Shown here: positions 49,772 through 58,833 of the stretch, one piece after another
Layout of the letters: every line of letters starts with the position of its first letter
How positions within the stretch are numbered: position 1 is the stretch's first letter
Assembly: GCA_009712635.1 (NCBI GenBank)
Contig: WASS01000002.1
Location: 372,001 to 436,000 of the forward strand
DNA from: Hungatella sp.
Lineage (GTDB): Bacteria; Bacillota; Clostridia; Lachnospirales; Lachnospiraceae
Direction: 5' to 3'
Length of the DNA: 64,000 bases
Notes under the pieces: generated by a model
Databases searched by the model: none
Told to the model about the DNA's origin: nothing
The model's input: the letters and a program-made list of their open reading frames with translations, nothing else
Program-made: the position numbers and the translations under genes

Positions 49772-50609
49772 AAAATATGCCGTAGTTTTGTTGCTGGTTA
49801 CTTTAGTTATTGCACTTTCTATATTCATGCCAGCAAGACTGGCTCGTTTCCGCGACAATTCCATGATGGGTGTGGTGCACAGGGAAAACAATGCTATATC
49901 GCCGGAAAGCTTTCAATATTCCTCGTTATCTGAGCAAGAGAGGCTTTATATCGTGTCAATGGCACTCGGCAACCGTAATATACTACAAAGTGATTACGCA
50001 GCAGCCCTTCGGGAAAAGGCCATACGATCCGGAAGGGGCGATACCGTTATGTCGTTCGCTTATGTGAAGAACAATCGCGGCGCCTATGGAGATGAACTTG
50101 ATTTGAATCAGGCAGCGGAGGCCTGCAAAACCGAACTGAGTGAAATTATTGGTGCCTGTACTGGCGTTAAAGAAAATAGAAGCCTGCAGGATTTGAACTT
50201 AAATCCATGCAGCGGTCAGCTTTATTCTGCAGTCTATATGCTTGATCCTCAGAAAAATGTACCTGTCTGGCAAATTGAGTACAGTACCGCCGTTCCCCCT
50301 GTTCCAGATGATAATTTACCATTTGCGTTGATGGAAGCTTATGTGGATGCGGAAACTGGAAAACTTTATGGCTTCGCATTCAGGTTGAAGCAACTGGAAG
50401 GGGAAAATTTTGAACCGAATATTCTTGCAAAAGCCTGGCTGGAAAGACTGGGTGTTACGAACTTCGAGGACATAACAGATGATAACCCAATCACAGAGAA
50501 CGCAAGCCAATATAAAAAATTTGCTACCGATGGCATGGACAGTACAAAAACAGTATTTATGGTTGGGTACTACGAAGGGGTTAATGAAGTTTTTGTGAGA
50601 TGTTATTAA
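49764..50609 (+). CDS. membrane-anchored protein of unknown function linked to the two-component system
   Basis: A 281-residue protein with one N-terminal membrane anchor (Y-A-V-V-L-L-L-V-T-L-V-I-A-L) and an extracytoplasmic body. The part A-Y-V-D-A-E-T-G-K-L-Y-G-F resembles PepSY-type modules, which suggests an accessory sensor or inhibitor, but the match is weak. It overlaps the kinase gene by 8 bases and is therefore likely translated with it. Confidence 0.68.
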   Translation: MNKKYAVVLLLVTLVIALSIFMPARLARFRDNSMMGVVHRENNAISPESFQYSSLSEQERLYIVSMALGNRNILQSDYAAALREKAIRSGRGDTVMSFAYVKNNRGAYGDELDLNQAAEACKTELSEIIGACTGVKENRSLQDLNLNPCSGQLYSAVYMLDPQKNVPVWQIEYSTAVPPVPDDNLPFALMEAYVDAETGKLYGFAFRLKQLEGENFEPNILAKAWLERLGVTNFEDITDDNPITENASQYKKFATDGMDSTKTVFMVGYYEGVNEVFVRCY

Positions 50610-50633
50610 GCAAATTTAAAGGAGAGAATTATA

Positions 50634-51944
50634 TTGAATTTTTTATCATCATGGATTTACAACAAGGATATTACTCATAATGTTGTATTAACAGTTTTAT
50701 ATGGCTGGGTTTTATTTCGTATATGTTTGCTAACCTATAAAAATATTAAAAATACAGCGGAAGAAAGGAAGCCTTATTATTTACGCAAGCTATTCTTGCT
50801 ATTAATGATGTATTTCTTCTTAGGTGAACTTATTTTTCTATTACTCAGGAAACGGTTTTTCATTAATTGGTTACCTGGTGGCTGGTTTATGCAAGACATT
50901 GTTCTATATATAATTTACTCAGTTATGGTTGTCAGTTGTCTGTTATTTCTGATAAAAGGGATAAAGAAGATTATAAAGAGAGAGAAGAGTATAGGGGATA
51001 CGATCTGGACCGTGATTAGGATTCTTTTTTCAGAATTCCTGATAGGTTCTTTTGCTCTGATTGTATTTAATGGCGCTCTGAGTTCTGTCAGGGTTGAATT
51101 AGAGTCTCCGACGATAATTGTGGGCGAGGGTAATGAAACGTTAGCGATCAATAAAATGAGAATGGTGCTTCCCAACGGAGTTGAAAATGGAATAACCACA
51201 AATGTTGTTAAATTTACAATTGTTGCAGTTAACTTAAAGGATGGAAAAAAGTGCTGGACCCGCTTATCTGGCTGGCAGGAATACGTCATAGGGGAAAGTG
51301 TCAATGGTATTCTGACTATAGATAATAAGAAAAAGGTACTGAACTTTATAAACCCGAAAACAGGAAAAATAAACATTACAGAGAAAGAATGGGTGAAAAA
51401 ACTTCCAGAACTAAAAGATAATCTAAGCTATAATGAAAATGATTATGACCTTGTTTCGGAAGATGAATTATATTTATATGCATTGGATGGTAAATACTAT
51501 AAGGTTGACATGGTTAACAATATAGTAACAGAAAGTCCGGATTATAAGAATATTTTATCCGATAAATTTTTCAATTCAAGGAACACAATAAAGTTATCAG
51601 AAGAGGACTTGCAGTGGGTACAACAGGCAAGCACTGATTATTATTCAGATTTGTTAGATATGAACATATTGTGGGCTGAGGATAGAAATTCAGCACTAAT
51701 TGCTTACCATCAAAAGAGAAATGATGAAAATTTAAGTATTTCCATGGTTTCGCTTAACCAGCGTTCCATTAAATGGACTAAAACTATTGAGTACATAAAC
51801 ACTGGTATGTCGAAAGATGCTATTTCCATCTCGAAACAAGAGGGTTGGTTCTATATCATTTCCAACGGCACCTTATATAAAATAAGTCAGGATGAAGGAA
51901 ACATCGATTATGTGTATCAATACCGCTGGAATAAAGTAAAATAA
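50634..51944 (+). CDS. multi-segment membrane protein with extracellular beta-rich domain, unknown
   Basis: A 436-residue protein starting at TTG behind AAAGGAGAG. Four hydrophobic segments lie in the first 160 residues (for example V-V-L-T-V-L-Y-G-W-V-L-F and F-L-L-L-M-M-Y-F-F-L-G); about 280 residues of beta-rich sequence follow with propeller-like repeats such as D-G-K-K-C-W-T-R-L-S-G-W, N-Q-R-S-I-K-W-T-K-T and Y-I-I-S-N-G-T-L-Y-K-I. No family recognised. Same direction as the two-component genes and 24 bases behind the previous gene, so it may be the last member of that operon. Confidence 0.65.
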   Translation: MNFLSSWIYNKDITHNVVLTVLYGWVLFRICLLTYKNIKNTAEERKPYYLRKLFLLLMMYFFLGELIFLLLRKRFFINWLPGGWFMQDIVLYIIYSVMVVSCLLFLIKGIKKIIKREKSIGDTIWTVIRILFSEFLIGSFALIVFNGALSSVRVELESPTIIVGEGNETLAINKMRMVLPNGVENGITTNVVKFTIVAVNLKDGKKCWTRLSGWQEYVIGESVNGILTIDNKKKVLNFINPKTGKINITEKEWVKKLPELKDNLSYNENDYDLVSEDELYLYALDGKYYKVDMVNNIVTESPDYKNILSDKFFNSRNTIKLSEEDLQWVQQASTDYYSDLLDMNILWAEDRNSALIAYHQKRNDENLSISMVSLNQRSIKWTKTIEYINTGMSKDAISISKQEGWFYIISNGTLYKISQDEGNIDYVYQYRWNKVK

Positions 51945-51958
51945 AGGCTGTTCTTTCA

Positions 51959-52011
51959 AATCATCAATCATGGTTATCGAAACTTATATTAATAACCATG
52001 GTTGATGATTT
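51959..52011. terminator. terminator hairpin partly inside the coding end of the M56 gene
   Basis: Arms AATCATCAATCATGGTTAT (51959-51977) and ATAACCATGGTTGATGATT (51993-52011) pair over 19 bases with one mismatch. The right arm encodes the last residues (I-I-N-H-G-Y) of the convergent M56 protein, so the coding end doubles as terminator. Confidence 0.75.
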
Positions 52012-53956
52012 TCCAATCAGCGCCCTCAGAATCTCTTGCCACACTGACAAAGCGTTTTGGATTGCGGTCCTTTTCATCTCTGACGGTAAGTACCTTGTAG
52101 ATGATGATGCTGCCAGCCGAATATTCTCCCTCAATGCCGGAATTTTTGTATTGTTCATCATCATCTGGCATAAGCTCAATGGACACGATACCCTCATAAT
52201 AAGGTGCTTCATTGGTGAAATAGTTTTGGACAGCCTTTTCGGTAGCTCTTAGCTCCTCGGCGCTTAGGCTTTTAGAATATTGTGGGAGAGCTGCATCATC
52301 AGTGATCTCAGAACCAATGTAACGAATCAACTCCTGTAATTTTTCGGCACTCGTTCCATAGTCAGCCACTTCTCCTTCTACAGTGTTATCAGCCCATTCT
52401 CGTCCATTGGTAAACTCAATTTTCTGGCTGCCATCTGTTAAAGTAACTTGAATCTCATCCGCGTTTTCTATTAAAGCCAGTAAGAAAAGGGCGTTTGCCC
52501 GGAACGTATCGGATGCAGCTGAACGTTCAATATCGTAATCCGAAAGGGATTGTGTTGGAACGGAATATACAAGTGTAACCTTATATGGCGGGAAAGAGGT
52601 TTGTAATTCAAAATGGTCATATTGCATGCCTATTGGAACCGGAAGCAATCCAATCAGCTTTCCAACCGCGGAATTATCACCCACATACTTGGTACGTGCA
52701 TTCCACAAATCTTTAATCGGGTATGTGGTGACTAACGTTTCTTTTGGTTCTAACTGGATAGTAGTGGCCTTTGCTCTTGTGGGATAGCTTTCCTGGATTT
52801 CACCTAAAAAGAGCACCACATGGTCACCTTCGGCGAAATCATCAATGGATATTATAGTTGGTTCCTCTTTGCCGATTACTGTCTGAAGATTTGCATCCTT
52901 CCAGTTGACAATACAGTTATCACCAATGGGGCTATTGGTGTCAATTCCCTTTACTGTGATGGTCTGGTTGATTTTGTCAATTTTAAGAATGGAAGCATTA
53001 ACACCGGCAGATCCCCCTGGCAGATCCTTTGGACTTGTTGTTAAGCCGATAACCACAAAAACAACGGCTAGTACAGAAACCAAAACTGCCCAAAAACCAG
53101 GCTTTCTATAATTCATTACATTTTTAATTCTGCTTTTTGTATCACCTTCGCCAAAGGCAAGAGGTGTACCGCTTACAATTCTTTTACCCGTTGCAAGGGT
53201 CAGTAGGGAGGCAGAATAATCTTTCTTAACTTCATCACCCAGCTGTTTAATAACTGCTTCATCGCAGGACATCTCCATATCTTTGACACTAAGAAAAAAA
53301 GAGGCCCATACAAAAGGGTTAAACCAATGGATGCTAAGTGCCAAAAAGCTTATGAGCTTGAAAATGTGGTCAAGCCGCCTAATATGCGTTTGCTCATGTA
53401 ACAGAATATAGCTTCGCTCAGCAGCATTTAAATTAGAGGGAAGATAAATCTTCGGGCAAAAAATACCCATGACAAAGGCGGTGTCAATCCTGGGTGAAAT
53501 AAAAATATTATCTCGATACAGAGTGGCATTCTTTAATTCTTTTTTCAGGCGAAAGAGCGCAATAAGACTATATACCAGCATAGCTGCAACACCAAGTAAC
53601 CAGATATGACTAACGATTACTATCAGGATCTGTAATGGATTGGCGCTGGTTTGCGGTGTGGCAGCTGGAAGAATCGAATTAACAGAATGATTGATTACTC
53701 CAATACCAGTATCAATTTTCGGCGTCTGCATATAGAGGATATTCTGTGAAATTGGATTTGCCTTTGCAGGCATAAGACTAAATATGCTCTCAAAGGAAAA
53801 CGGACAGATTAATCGGAACAGAACCACCGACCACAGCAAATAGGAGAATACTTTTGGCGCTTTTTGCAAAATAATTCTTACAGCCAACACAAAAGCAATG
53901 ACAATACTCGCTGTGAAGCTCATATTTAAAAGTTGTAAGAATACTGATTCTAACAT
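51989..53956 (-). CDS. M56 family (BlaR1/MecR1-like) membrane metallopeptidase without penicillin-binding domain
   Basis: A 655-residue membrane sensor. Four membrane segments in the first 320 residues, zinc protease motif H-E-Q-T-H in I-L-L-H-E-Q-T-H-I-R-R-L-D near residue 192, followed by W-F-N-P-F-V-W and D-E-A-V-I. The C-terminal 320 residues are extracytoplasmic but lack the S-x-x-K and K-T-G motifs of a beta-lactam sensor domain; they contain beta-rich stretches (T-I-T-V-K-G-I-D-T-N-S) of unknown function. The start at 53956 follows TAAGGAGG and lies one base beyond the BlaI stop. Confidence 0.87.
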   Translation of the reverse strand: MLESVFLQLLNMSFTASIVIAFVLAVRIILQKAPKVFSYLLWSVVLFRLICPFSFESIFSLMPAKANPISQNILYMQTPKIDTGIGVINHSVNSILPAATPQTSANPLQILIVIVSHIWLLGVAAMLVYSLIALFRLKKELKNATLYRDNIFISPRIDTAFVMGIFCPKIYLPSNLNAAERSYILLHEQTHIRRLDHIFKLISFLALSIHWFNPFVWASFFLSVKDMEMSCDEAVIKQLGDEVKKDYSASLLTLATGKRIVSGTPLAFGEGDTKSRIKNVMNYRKPGFWAVLVSVLAVVFVVIGLTTSPKDLPGGSAGVNASILKIDKINQTITVKGIDTNSPIGDNCIVNWKDANLQTVIGKEEPTIISIDDFAEGDHVVLFLGEIQESYPTRAKATTIQLEPKETLVTTYPIKDLWNARTKYVGDNSAVGKLIGLLPVPIGMQYDHFELQTSFPPYKVTLVYSVPTQSLSDYDIERSAASDTFRANALFLLALIENADEIQVTLTDGSQKIEFTNGREWADNTVEGEVADYGTSAEKLQELIRYIGSEITDDAALPQYSKSLSAEELRATEKAVQNYFTNEAPYYEGIVSIELMPDDDEQYKNSGIEGEYSAGSIIIYKVLTVRDEKDRNPKRFVSVARDSEGADWKIINHGY

Positions 53957-53957
53957 G

Positions 53958-54320
53958 CTATTCCTCCTTATATCCATCAATCAGGTGCTGTATCTCCTCA
54001 ATTTCACTGGCATTCAGCTTTTTTCTGCGGGTAAATGCCACCAAAAACTGTGGAAGGGAGCCAGCGAAAGCCTCCGACAGAAACTGTTCGCCTTGTGCGG
54101 CTCCAAACTCATTTTTTGACATTAAGGCAGTGACCGTGCCGTTATTATTTTCAAAAAGCTTACGCTCACACAATCGCTTTAGCATGGTGTAAGTTGTTGT
54201 ACGTTTCCAGGCAAATTCCTTTTCACATAGTTCTGTGAGCGTACGGGAGCTGACCGGCTCATTTGCCCAGATTATGTCAGCAAATTTCAGTTCCATCTCA
54301 CCCAATTTATATTGTTCCAC
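53958..54320 (-). CDS. BlaI/MecI/CopY family repressor paired with M56 protease
   Basis: A 120-residue winged-helix repressor: M-E-L-K-F-A-D-I-I-W, W-K-R-T-T-T-Y-T-M-L-K-R-L as recognition region, wing N-N-N-G-T-V-T-A-L, and a protease-sensitive C-terminal half. It is immediately followed by the M56 gene, the classic arrangement in which the protease inactivates the repressor on signal. Probable operators lie 26-55 bases upstream. Confidence 0.9.
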   Translation of the reverse strand: MEQYKLGEMELKFADIIWANEPVSSRTLTELCEKEFAWKRTTTYTMLKRLCERKLFENNNGTVTALMSKNEFGAAQGEQFLSEAFAGSLPQFLVAFTRRKKLNASEIEEIQHLIDGYKEE

Positions 54321-54345
54321 TAAAATATCCTCCTGTCGAATCTTA

Positions 54346-54375
54346 TTAGACTAAGTTAGTCTAACACAATTAGAC
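54346..54375. promoter_or_regulatory. two overlapping operator dyads upstream of blaI2
   Basis: TTAGACTA-AGT-TAGTCTAA (54346-54364, perfect) overlaps GTCTAA-N5-TTAGAC (54359-54375, perfect). The shared half site GTCTAA differs from the TACA-N2-TGTA boxes at 27.1 kb, so the two BlaI proteins should have separate targets. Confidence 0.75.
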
Positions 54376-54507
54376 AAAGACGTCAATCATTGATAGTGTG
54401 GTAATTTTTGCTATTTTAGTCTGGTAACATGTAATACATAGAGAGTTAAAACGTTGTACAGTTAGAAATATTTAATTAAATATATCATTAAAAATCAGGA
54501 GGTATGG

Positions 54508-55479
54508 ATGAAAAAAAGAGACATCTTTTTTATAATTGCAGCTTTTCTGCTTGTAATTCTGTTCCTGGCTTACAGAATTACAGGGATCGATGGGAGAATT
54601 ATTAAGGTTGGTGCAGCATCTGATAAAGGATTTAATACAGAGTACTATTTGTTCATACCTGACACACTAGACGTGTCCGATTCTACATTTTTGCTGGTTG
54701 AACCTAATAATACGGGATTCGTTGATGACAGACATAAAGAGCATAAGAAGGCGGCCTATAAGACCATTCGTTTTGGTCAATCCAGTCAAATTGCCCGGAA
54801 ACTGGGTATCCCCTTGCTTGTGCCATGCTTTGACAGACCAAAAGAGGATTGGCAAATCTATACACATGCTCTGGATCGAGATACCCTTTTGTGGGAAAAA
54901 TATCCGTTGGTGCGGATTGACAAACAGTTAAATTGCATGATTGATGACGCAAAAGCGTATCTTAATTCCCATAATATTCATGTAAAGGATAAGGTTTTAC
55001 TCAATGGGTTTTCTGCATCAGGCAGCTTTGTAAACCGTTTTACTGCCCTTTATCCCGAAAGAGTGGCTGCGGTTGCAGCCGGTGGGATTAATAGTATGGT
55101 AATTCTGCCTTTGGAAAATATAAAAGGCAATGAGCTGGTCTATCCGATAGGTATTTCAGATATAAAGCAAATTGCTGGTCTGGACTTCAATCCATCCGCA
55201 TATGCATCAGTCCCCCAGTATTATTACATGGGAGCAGATGATAAAAATGACACTCTTCCTTTTGATGATGCGTTTTCTCCCATGGAGCGTGAGCTAATTA
55301 TTAAGGTTCTGGGGGAAGATATGAGCGTTCGGTGGGAAAACTGTGAAAAATTATATAAAAGCCAAAATGTTCGTGCCCGGTTTCATACGTATCATGGTGT
55401 TGGGCATGGAACCACACCTGAGATAAACGGGGATATTGTGTCGTTCTTTACCCAGGTTATAGATGAATATAAGAAATAA
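54508..55479 (+). CDS. membrane-anchored alpha/beta hydrolase
   Basis: A 323-residue protein with an N-terminal membrane anchor (I-F-F-I-I-A-A-F-L-L-V-I-L-F) and an extracytoplasmic hydrolase fold. Nucleophile elbow G-F-S-A-S-G-S near residue 170, probable acid in M-G-A-D-D-K-N-D near 247, His in H-G-V-G-H-G near 299. Resembles esterase/PHB-depolymerase-like proteins of Clostridia; substrate unknown. TCAGGAGG precedes the ATG. Confidence 0.8.
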   Translation: MKKRDIFFIIAAFLLVILFLAYRITGIDGRIIKVGAASDKGFNTEYYLFIPDTLDVSDSTFLLVEPNNTGFVDDRHKEHKKAAYKTIRFGQSSQIARKLGIPLLVPCFDRPKEDWQIYTHALDRDTLLWEKYPLVRIDKQLNCMIDDAKAYLNSHNIHVKDKVLLNGFSASGSFVNRFTALYPERVAAVAAGGINSMVILPLENIKGNELVYPIGISDIKQIAGLDFNPSAYASVPQYYYMGADDKNDTLPFDDAFSPMERELIIKVLGEDMSVRWENCEKLYKSQNVRARFHTYHGVGHGTTPEINGDIVSFFTQVIDEYKK

Positions 55480-55494
55480 TAAAACATGCTCTTT

Positions 55495-56088
55495 CTAAAA
55501 GAAGAATAAGTACCGAGGGGTAACCTGCTTATATTCCTCATAAGCCATGCCGAAAACAGCAGGAAGAAATCGTTCTTCCTCCAGAATCTGCAAATGAAGA
55601 ATTACTACGCACAAAAGCGTAAACATGATCTGAAGAGGGTTGGAAAAAGCGAGCCCAAAGCCAATGTAAAATAGATCAAAACCCAGAAAGGCAGGATTAC
55701 GGCTGATCCGATAAATTCCGTTTTTAATAAGAACTGTGTTCTGAGTTGTATCCACACCTGCCCGCCAGCTGGACTTCATACATGCCATAGCTGTAATAAA
55801 TACCCCTGTTCCAAGAAAGCCAATACTGATTCCTGCGAAACGAATGGCCGGCTGTGTCAGAAGTGAATCTCCTCCTTTTATCACAAACAGGCTGATTATC
55901 TGCACGGCTGCCAGGGAAAAAGTTGCAAGCTTAAGAGCCGTTTCAATTATGAATGTACGTGCTGGCTTATTGCCGCGGCCAAGGCGGTTTGTATCAATGC
56001 CTTTCCTTTTTAACAAAACTTGTTTACATAAGTAACTGCCATAAAACAAGATCAATACAATAAAACCTAACATGTTTAATGGATCCAT
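55495..56088 (-). CDS. isoprenylcysteine carboxyl methyltransferase-like membrane protein
   Basis: A 197-residue protein with four or five hydrophobic segments. The SAM-binding part typical for ICMT/phospholipid methyltransferase-like proteins is present: G-I-Y-R-I-S-R-N-P-A-F-L-G, then E-E-R-F-L ... Y-E-E-Y-K-Q-V-T-P-R-Y near the end. In bacteria the substrate is unknown. The start at 56088 has AAAGGGG; the open frame reaches 56118. It follows the metal ATPase on the same strand with a hairpin between them. Confidence 0.82.
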   Translation of the reverse strand: MDPLNMLGFIVLILFYGSYLCKQVLLKRKGIDTNRLGRGNKPARTFIIETALKLATFSLAAVQIISLFVIKGGDSLLTQPAIRFAGISIGFLGTGVFITAMACMKSSWRAGVDTTQNTVLIKNGIYRISRNPAFLGFDLFYIGFGLAFSNPLQIMFTLLCVVILHLQILEEERFLPAVFGMAYEEYKQVTPRYLFFF

Positions 56089-56135
56089 ATCGTTACCCCT
56101 TTCTATCAGATTTTCCAACCACTAAACAAATTTTC

Positions 56136-56159
56136 GGAGGTGCTATTCATAGCACCTCC
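56136..56159. terminator. perfect hairpin between the P-type ATPase and the methyltransferase-like gene
   Basis: GGAGGTGCTAT (56136-56146), a 2-base spacer, ATAGCACCTCC (56149-56159). On the minus strand it is not followed by a clear T run, so it is more likely a processing or attenuation hairpin than a strong terminator. Confidence 0.55.
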
Positions 56160-56166
56160 TGTGAAA

Positions 56167-58089
56167 TCAGTCTTTTGTCCGCAGCACCCGCATTGCGTTG
56201 AGAATTGCAATCAGTGATACGCCCACATCTGCGAAAACCGCTTCCCACATAGTGGCAATACCGAAGGCGCCAAACAAAAGGATGATGCCTTTTACACCAA
56301 GTGCAAACCCAATATTCTGCCACACGATCCGTTTTGTTTTGCGTGCAATTGCAATGGCTTCCACAAGCTTTGTGGGTTCATCCGTCATCAGCACTACGTC
56401 TGCCGCTTCAATGGCAGCATCTGATCCCAGACCACCCATGGCAATGCCAATATCCGCACGAGCCAGGACTGGTGCATCATTAATGCCGTCTCCTACAAAA
56501 GCCAGTTTGCCCTTTGCAGGTTTGTTCTTATCTAAAATTTCAACCTGTTCCACTTTTTGATCGGGAAGCAGTTGGGCATGGACTTCACTAAGACCCAGCT
56601 CATTTGCAATTGCCTCAGCAATCTGTACATTATCTCCGGTCAGCATGACAGTCTTTCGTACTCCGGCTTCCTTAAGGCGTGCAATTGCCGAACGGCTGTC
56701 GGCCTTAATTTCGTCGGCAATAACAATTGCTCCGGCAAAGATTCTATTTACAGCCACATACACCTTCGTACCAATTTCATCATTTTGCTGGAAATCAATG
56801 TTTTCACGCTTCATCAGTTTATCATTTCCAGCAAGAATCACCAATCTATCAGAAGTGACACGGATGCCATGACCGGAAATTTCTTCATAATCACGCAGAG
56901 CTTCCTTTTCTATTTCACCGCCATATGCTTTCATAATGGAACGTGCTATGGGGTGGTTGGAAAAGCTTTCAGCTTTTGCTGCGTATTCCAACAGCTGCTC
57001 TTTTGTCGTTTCACCAGCAGGGTACAGACCTCTCACTTCAAATACACCTTTGGTAAGTGTACCAGTTTTATCAAACACAACAGTATCCAGATTGTTAAGC
57101 GCCTCCAGATAGTTGCTGCCCTTTACCAGGATGCCCCGTTTGGAAGCAGCTCCGATCCCCCCGAAAAAACCAAGGGGGATTGAAATAACCAGTGCACAGG
57201 GGCAGGAGATTACAAGGAAGATGAGTCCGCGGTTAATCCATTCCGTCCAGGTGCCGCCAAAGAACAGCGGAGGAATGACGGCCAGCAGAAGTGCGAGCCC
57301 TACCACAACCGGCGTATAGTAACGTGAAAAGGTTGTGATAAAGTTTTCAGAGGGGGCTTTTTTGCTGCTGGCATTTTCTACCAGATCAATAATTTTTGCA
57401 ACGGTTGATTCACCAAATTCCCGGGTTACCTCCACCGTCAGAACACCGCTTTGATTAATGCAGCCCGCCAGGACCGCTTCCCCTGCTTTCACAGAACGGG
57501 GAACCGATTCCCCGGTTAGTGCGCTGGTATCCAGCATGGATTCGCCATCTAATACCGATCCGTCTAACGGGATCTTTTCGCCTGGGCGAATCAAAATAAT
57601 ATCACCGATTTTAACCGTGTCAGGCGCAACCTTTTCTGTATTATTTCCCCGCTTTAAATTGGCGTAATCGGGGCGGATATCCATAAGAGAAGTAATGGAT
57701 TTTTTTGACTTTTGCACTGCGGCATCCTGAAAATACTCACCGATCTGATAAAAAAGCATTACTGCAACACCCTCTGGGAAATCACCAATTGCAAATGCCC
57801 CGATTGTTGCAACACTCATCAGAAAGTTTTCATCAAAAATCTGGCCTTTGGTAATATTTTTAAACGCCTGCCAGACAACCTCTCCGCCAAGAATTAAATA
57901 GCTAAGTCCAAATATAGCAAAGTGATATGTGACCTCATCTGGGAACGCTTTTTTTAATACAAGACCTGTTGCAAACAAAATGATACCTGATATCAGCTGT
58001 ATGATTTTTCTCTTGTTCAACTCTCCGCCTTCATGTTCGTGTGCATGATCATGGGAATGGCTGTGGGAATGTTCATGATTGTGTGCCAT
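56167..58089 (-). CDS. heavy-metal P1B-type ATPase (Zn/Cd/Co class) with His-rich N-terminus
   Basis: A metal efflux pump of 640 residues. The N-terminus is an extended His-rich stretch (about 11 His in the first 22 residues) in place of a C-x-x-C HMA domain. Core motifs: T-G-E-S-V-P, membrane metal site S-C-P-C-A-L-V, phosphorylation site D-K-T-G-T-L-T, H-P nucleotide site S-N-H-P-I-A, and G-D-G-I-N-D-A-P. The CPC motif with G-D-G-I-N-D plus A-D-V-G-V-S-L fits ZntA/CadA-type pumps. The start at 58089 follows AAGGAAGG; the open frame reaches 58128. Confidence 0.92.
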   Translation of the reverse strand: MAHNHEHSHSHSHDHAHEHEGGELNKRKIIQLISGIILFATGLVLKKAFPDEVTYHFAIFGLSYLILGGEVVWQAFKNITKGQIFDENFLMSVATIGAFAIGDFPEGVAVMLFYQIGEYFQDAAVQKSKKSITSLMDIRPDYANLKRGNNTEKVAPDTVKIGDIILIRPGEKIPLDGSVLDGESMLDTSALTGESVPRSVKAGEAVLAGCINQSGVLTVEVTREFGESTVAKIIDLVENASSKKAPSENFITTFSRYYTPVVVGLALLLAVIPPLFFGGTWTEWINRGLIFLVISCPCALVISIPLGFFGGIGAASKRGILVKGSNYLEALNNLDTVVFDKTGTLTKGVFEVRGLYPAGETTKEQLLEYAAKAESFSNHPIARSIMKAYGGEIEKEALRDYEEISGHGIRVTSDRLVILAGNDKLMKRENIDFQQNDEIGTKVYVAVNRIFAGAIVIADEIKADSRSAIARLKEAGVRKTVMLTGDNVQIAEAIANELGLSEVHAQLLPDQKVEQVEILDKNKPAKGKLAFVGDGINDAPVLARADIGIAMGGLGSDAAIEAADVVLMTDEPTKLVEAIAIARKTKRIVWQNIGFALGVKGIILLFGAFGIATMWEAVFADVGVSLIAILNAMRVLRTKD

Positions 58090-58161
58090 ATTAATAACCT
58101 TCCTTCCTTTTATCGTTAAAGCAAACATTAACTGTTGAATGATCCTTCAATCGTATTATAA

Positions 58162-58177
58162 TTGAATATATGTTCAA
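58162..58177. promoter_or_regulatory. possible ArsR/SmtB-type operator upstream of the metal ATPase
   Basis: TTGAA-N6-TTCAA in an AT-rich context (ATTGAATATATGTTCAACTG), the pattern bound by CadC/SmtB-type metal sensors. No such regulator is encoded next to it. Confidence 0.4.
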
Positions 58178-58525
58178 CTGTCAATATGAAATTCGAATAT
58201 ATTAAAAAAATTATAAATATATGGTTTTACTTTTAATATGTTCCAGTATTATTATGAGGCGAAACCGACTTACATAAAGCAGAAAAGTACTGGTAATGTT
58301 GAGATAATAATTGATTTAATATATTTACAATCGGAAAAATGTTACGGTATGTTGCAGATTAGTGGTAGAAAATGTAAGAACAATAGTAATTGTGACGTTT
58401 TTTTGTAATCATGCAAAACATTATGGAATAATATGTCAAATTATGGTATATTTTATTATATTAGAAGAAATCTAATTTGCTTCTAATATTAAATTATTAT
58501 TATATATAAGTGGAGGATACAAAAG
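58178..58525. other. AT-rich intergenic region without a recognisable gene
   Basis: About 350 bases of strongly AT-rich sequence. I see no gene, no clear terminator and only promoter-like AT stretches (for example TTATGGTATATTTTATTATATTAG near 58443) ahead of the zinc-ribbon gene. Confidence 0.5.
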
Positions 58526-58813
58526 ATGTATTGTAAAAATTGTTCAAAAGAGATTGATGACAAAGCAGCCATCTGTCCGCATTGTGGTGTGGCACAGGCT
58601 CCTCAAGTGGTTGATAACGGCGGTTTTGGGTGGGGACTTTTAGGCTGCTGTATTCCATTAGTAGGATTAATTCTGTTTCTGGTTTGGAAAGATTCAAAAC
58701 CAAAGACTGCGAAAGCAGCAGGTATTGGCGCATTAATTAGCGTTGTTTGCATGATTCTTTTTTATGCATTAATGTTTGGACTGGGACTTCTGGGTGCTAT
58801 GGCGGGTTATTAA
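58526..58813 (+). CDS. zinc-ribbon membrane protein
   Basis: A 95-residue protein: N-terminal zinc ribbon Y-C-K-N-C ... I-C-P-H-C-G, a short linker and two hydrophobic segments (L-L-G-C-C-I-P-L-V-G-L-I-L-F-L-V-W and I-S-V-V-C-M-I-L-F-Y-A-L-M-F). This is a common clostridial architecture; function unknown. AGTGGAGG precedes the ATG. Confidence 0.82.
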   Translation: MYCKNCSKEIDDKAAICPHCGVAQAPQVVDNGGFGWGLLGCCIPLVGLILFLVWKDSKPKTAKAAGIGALISVVCMILFYALMFGLGLLGAMAGY

Positions 58814-58833
58814 ATCCGGCGGCCCTACTTGTT

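Noticed and set aside
56557-57183. 208-codon open frame on the plus strand opposite the metal ATPase gene
   Set aside because: Antisense to a clear P-type ATPase with all motifs; no recognisable protein features or start signal.
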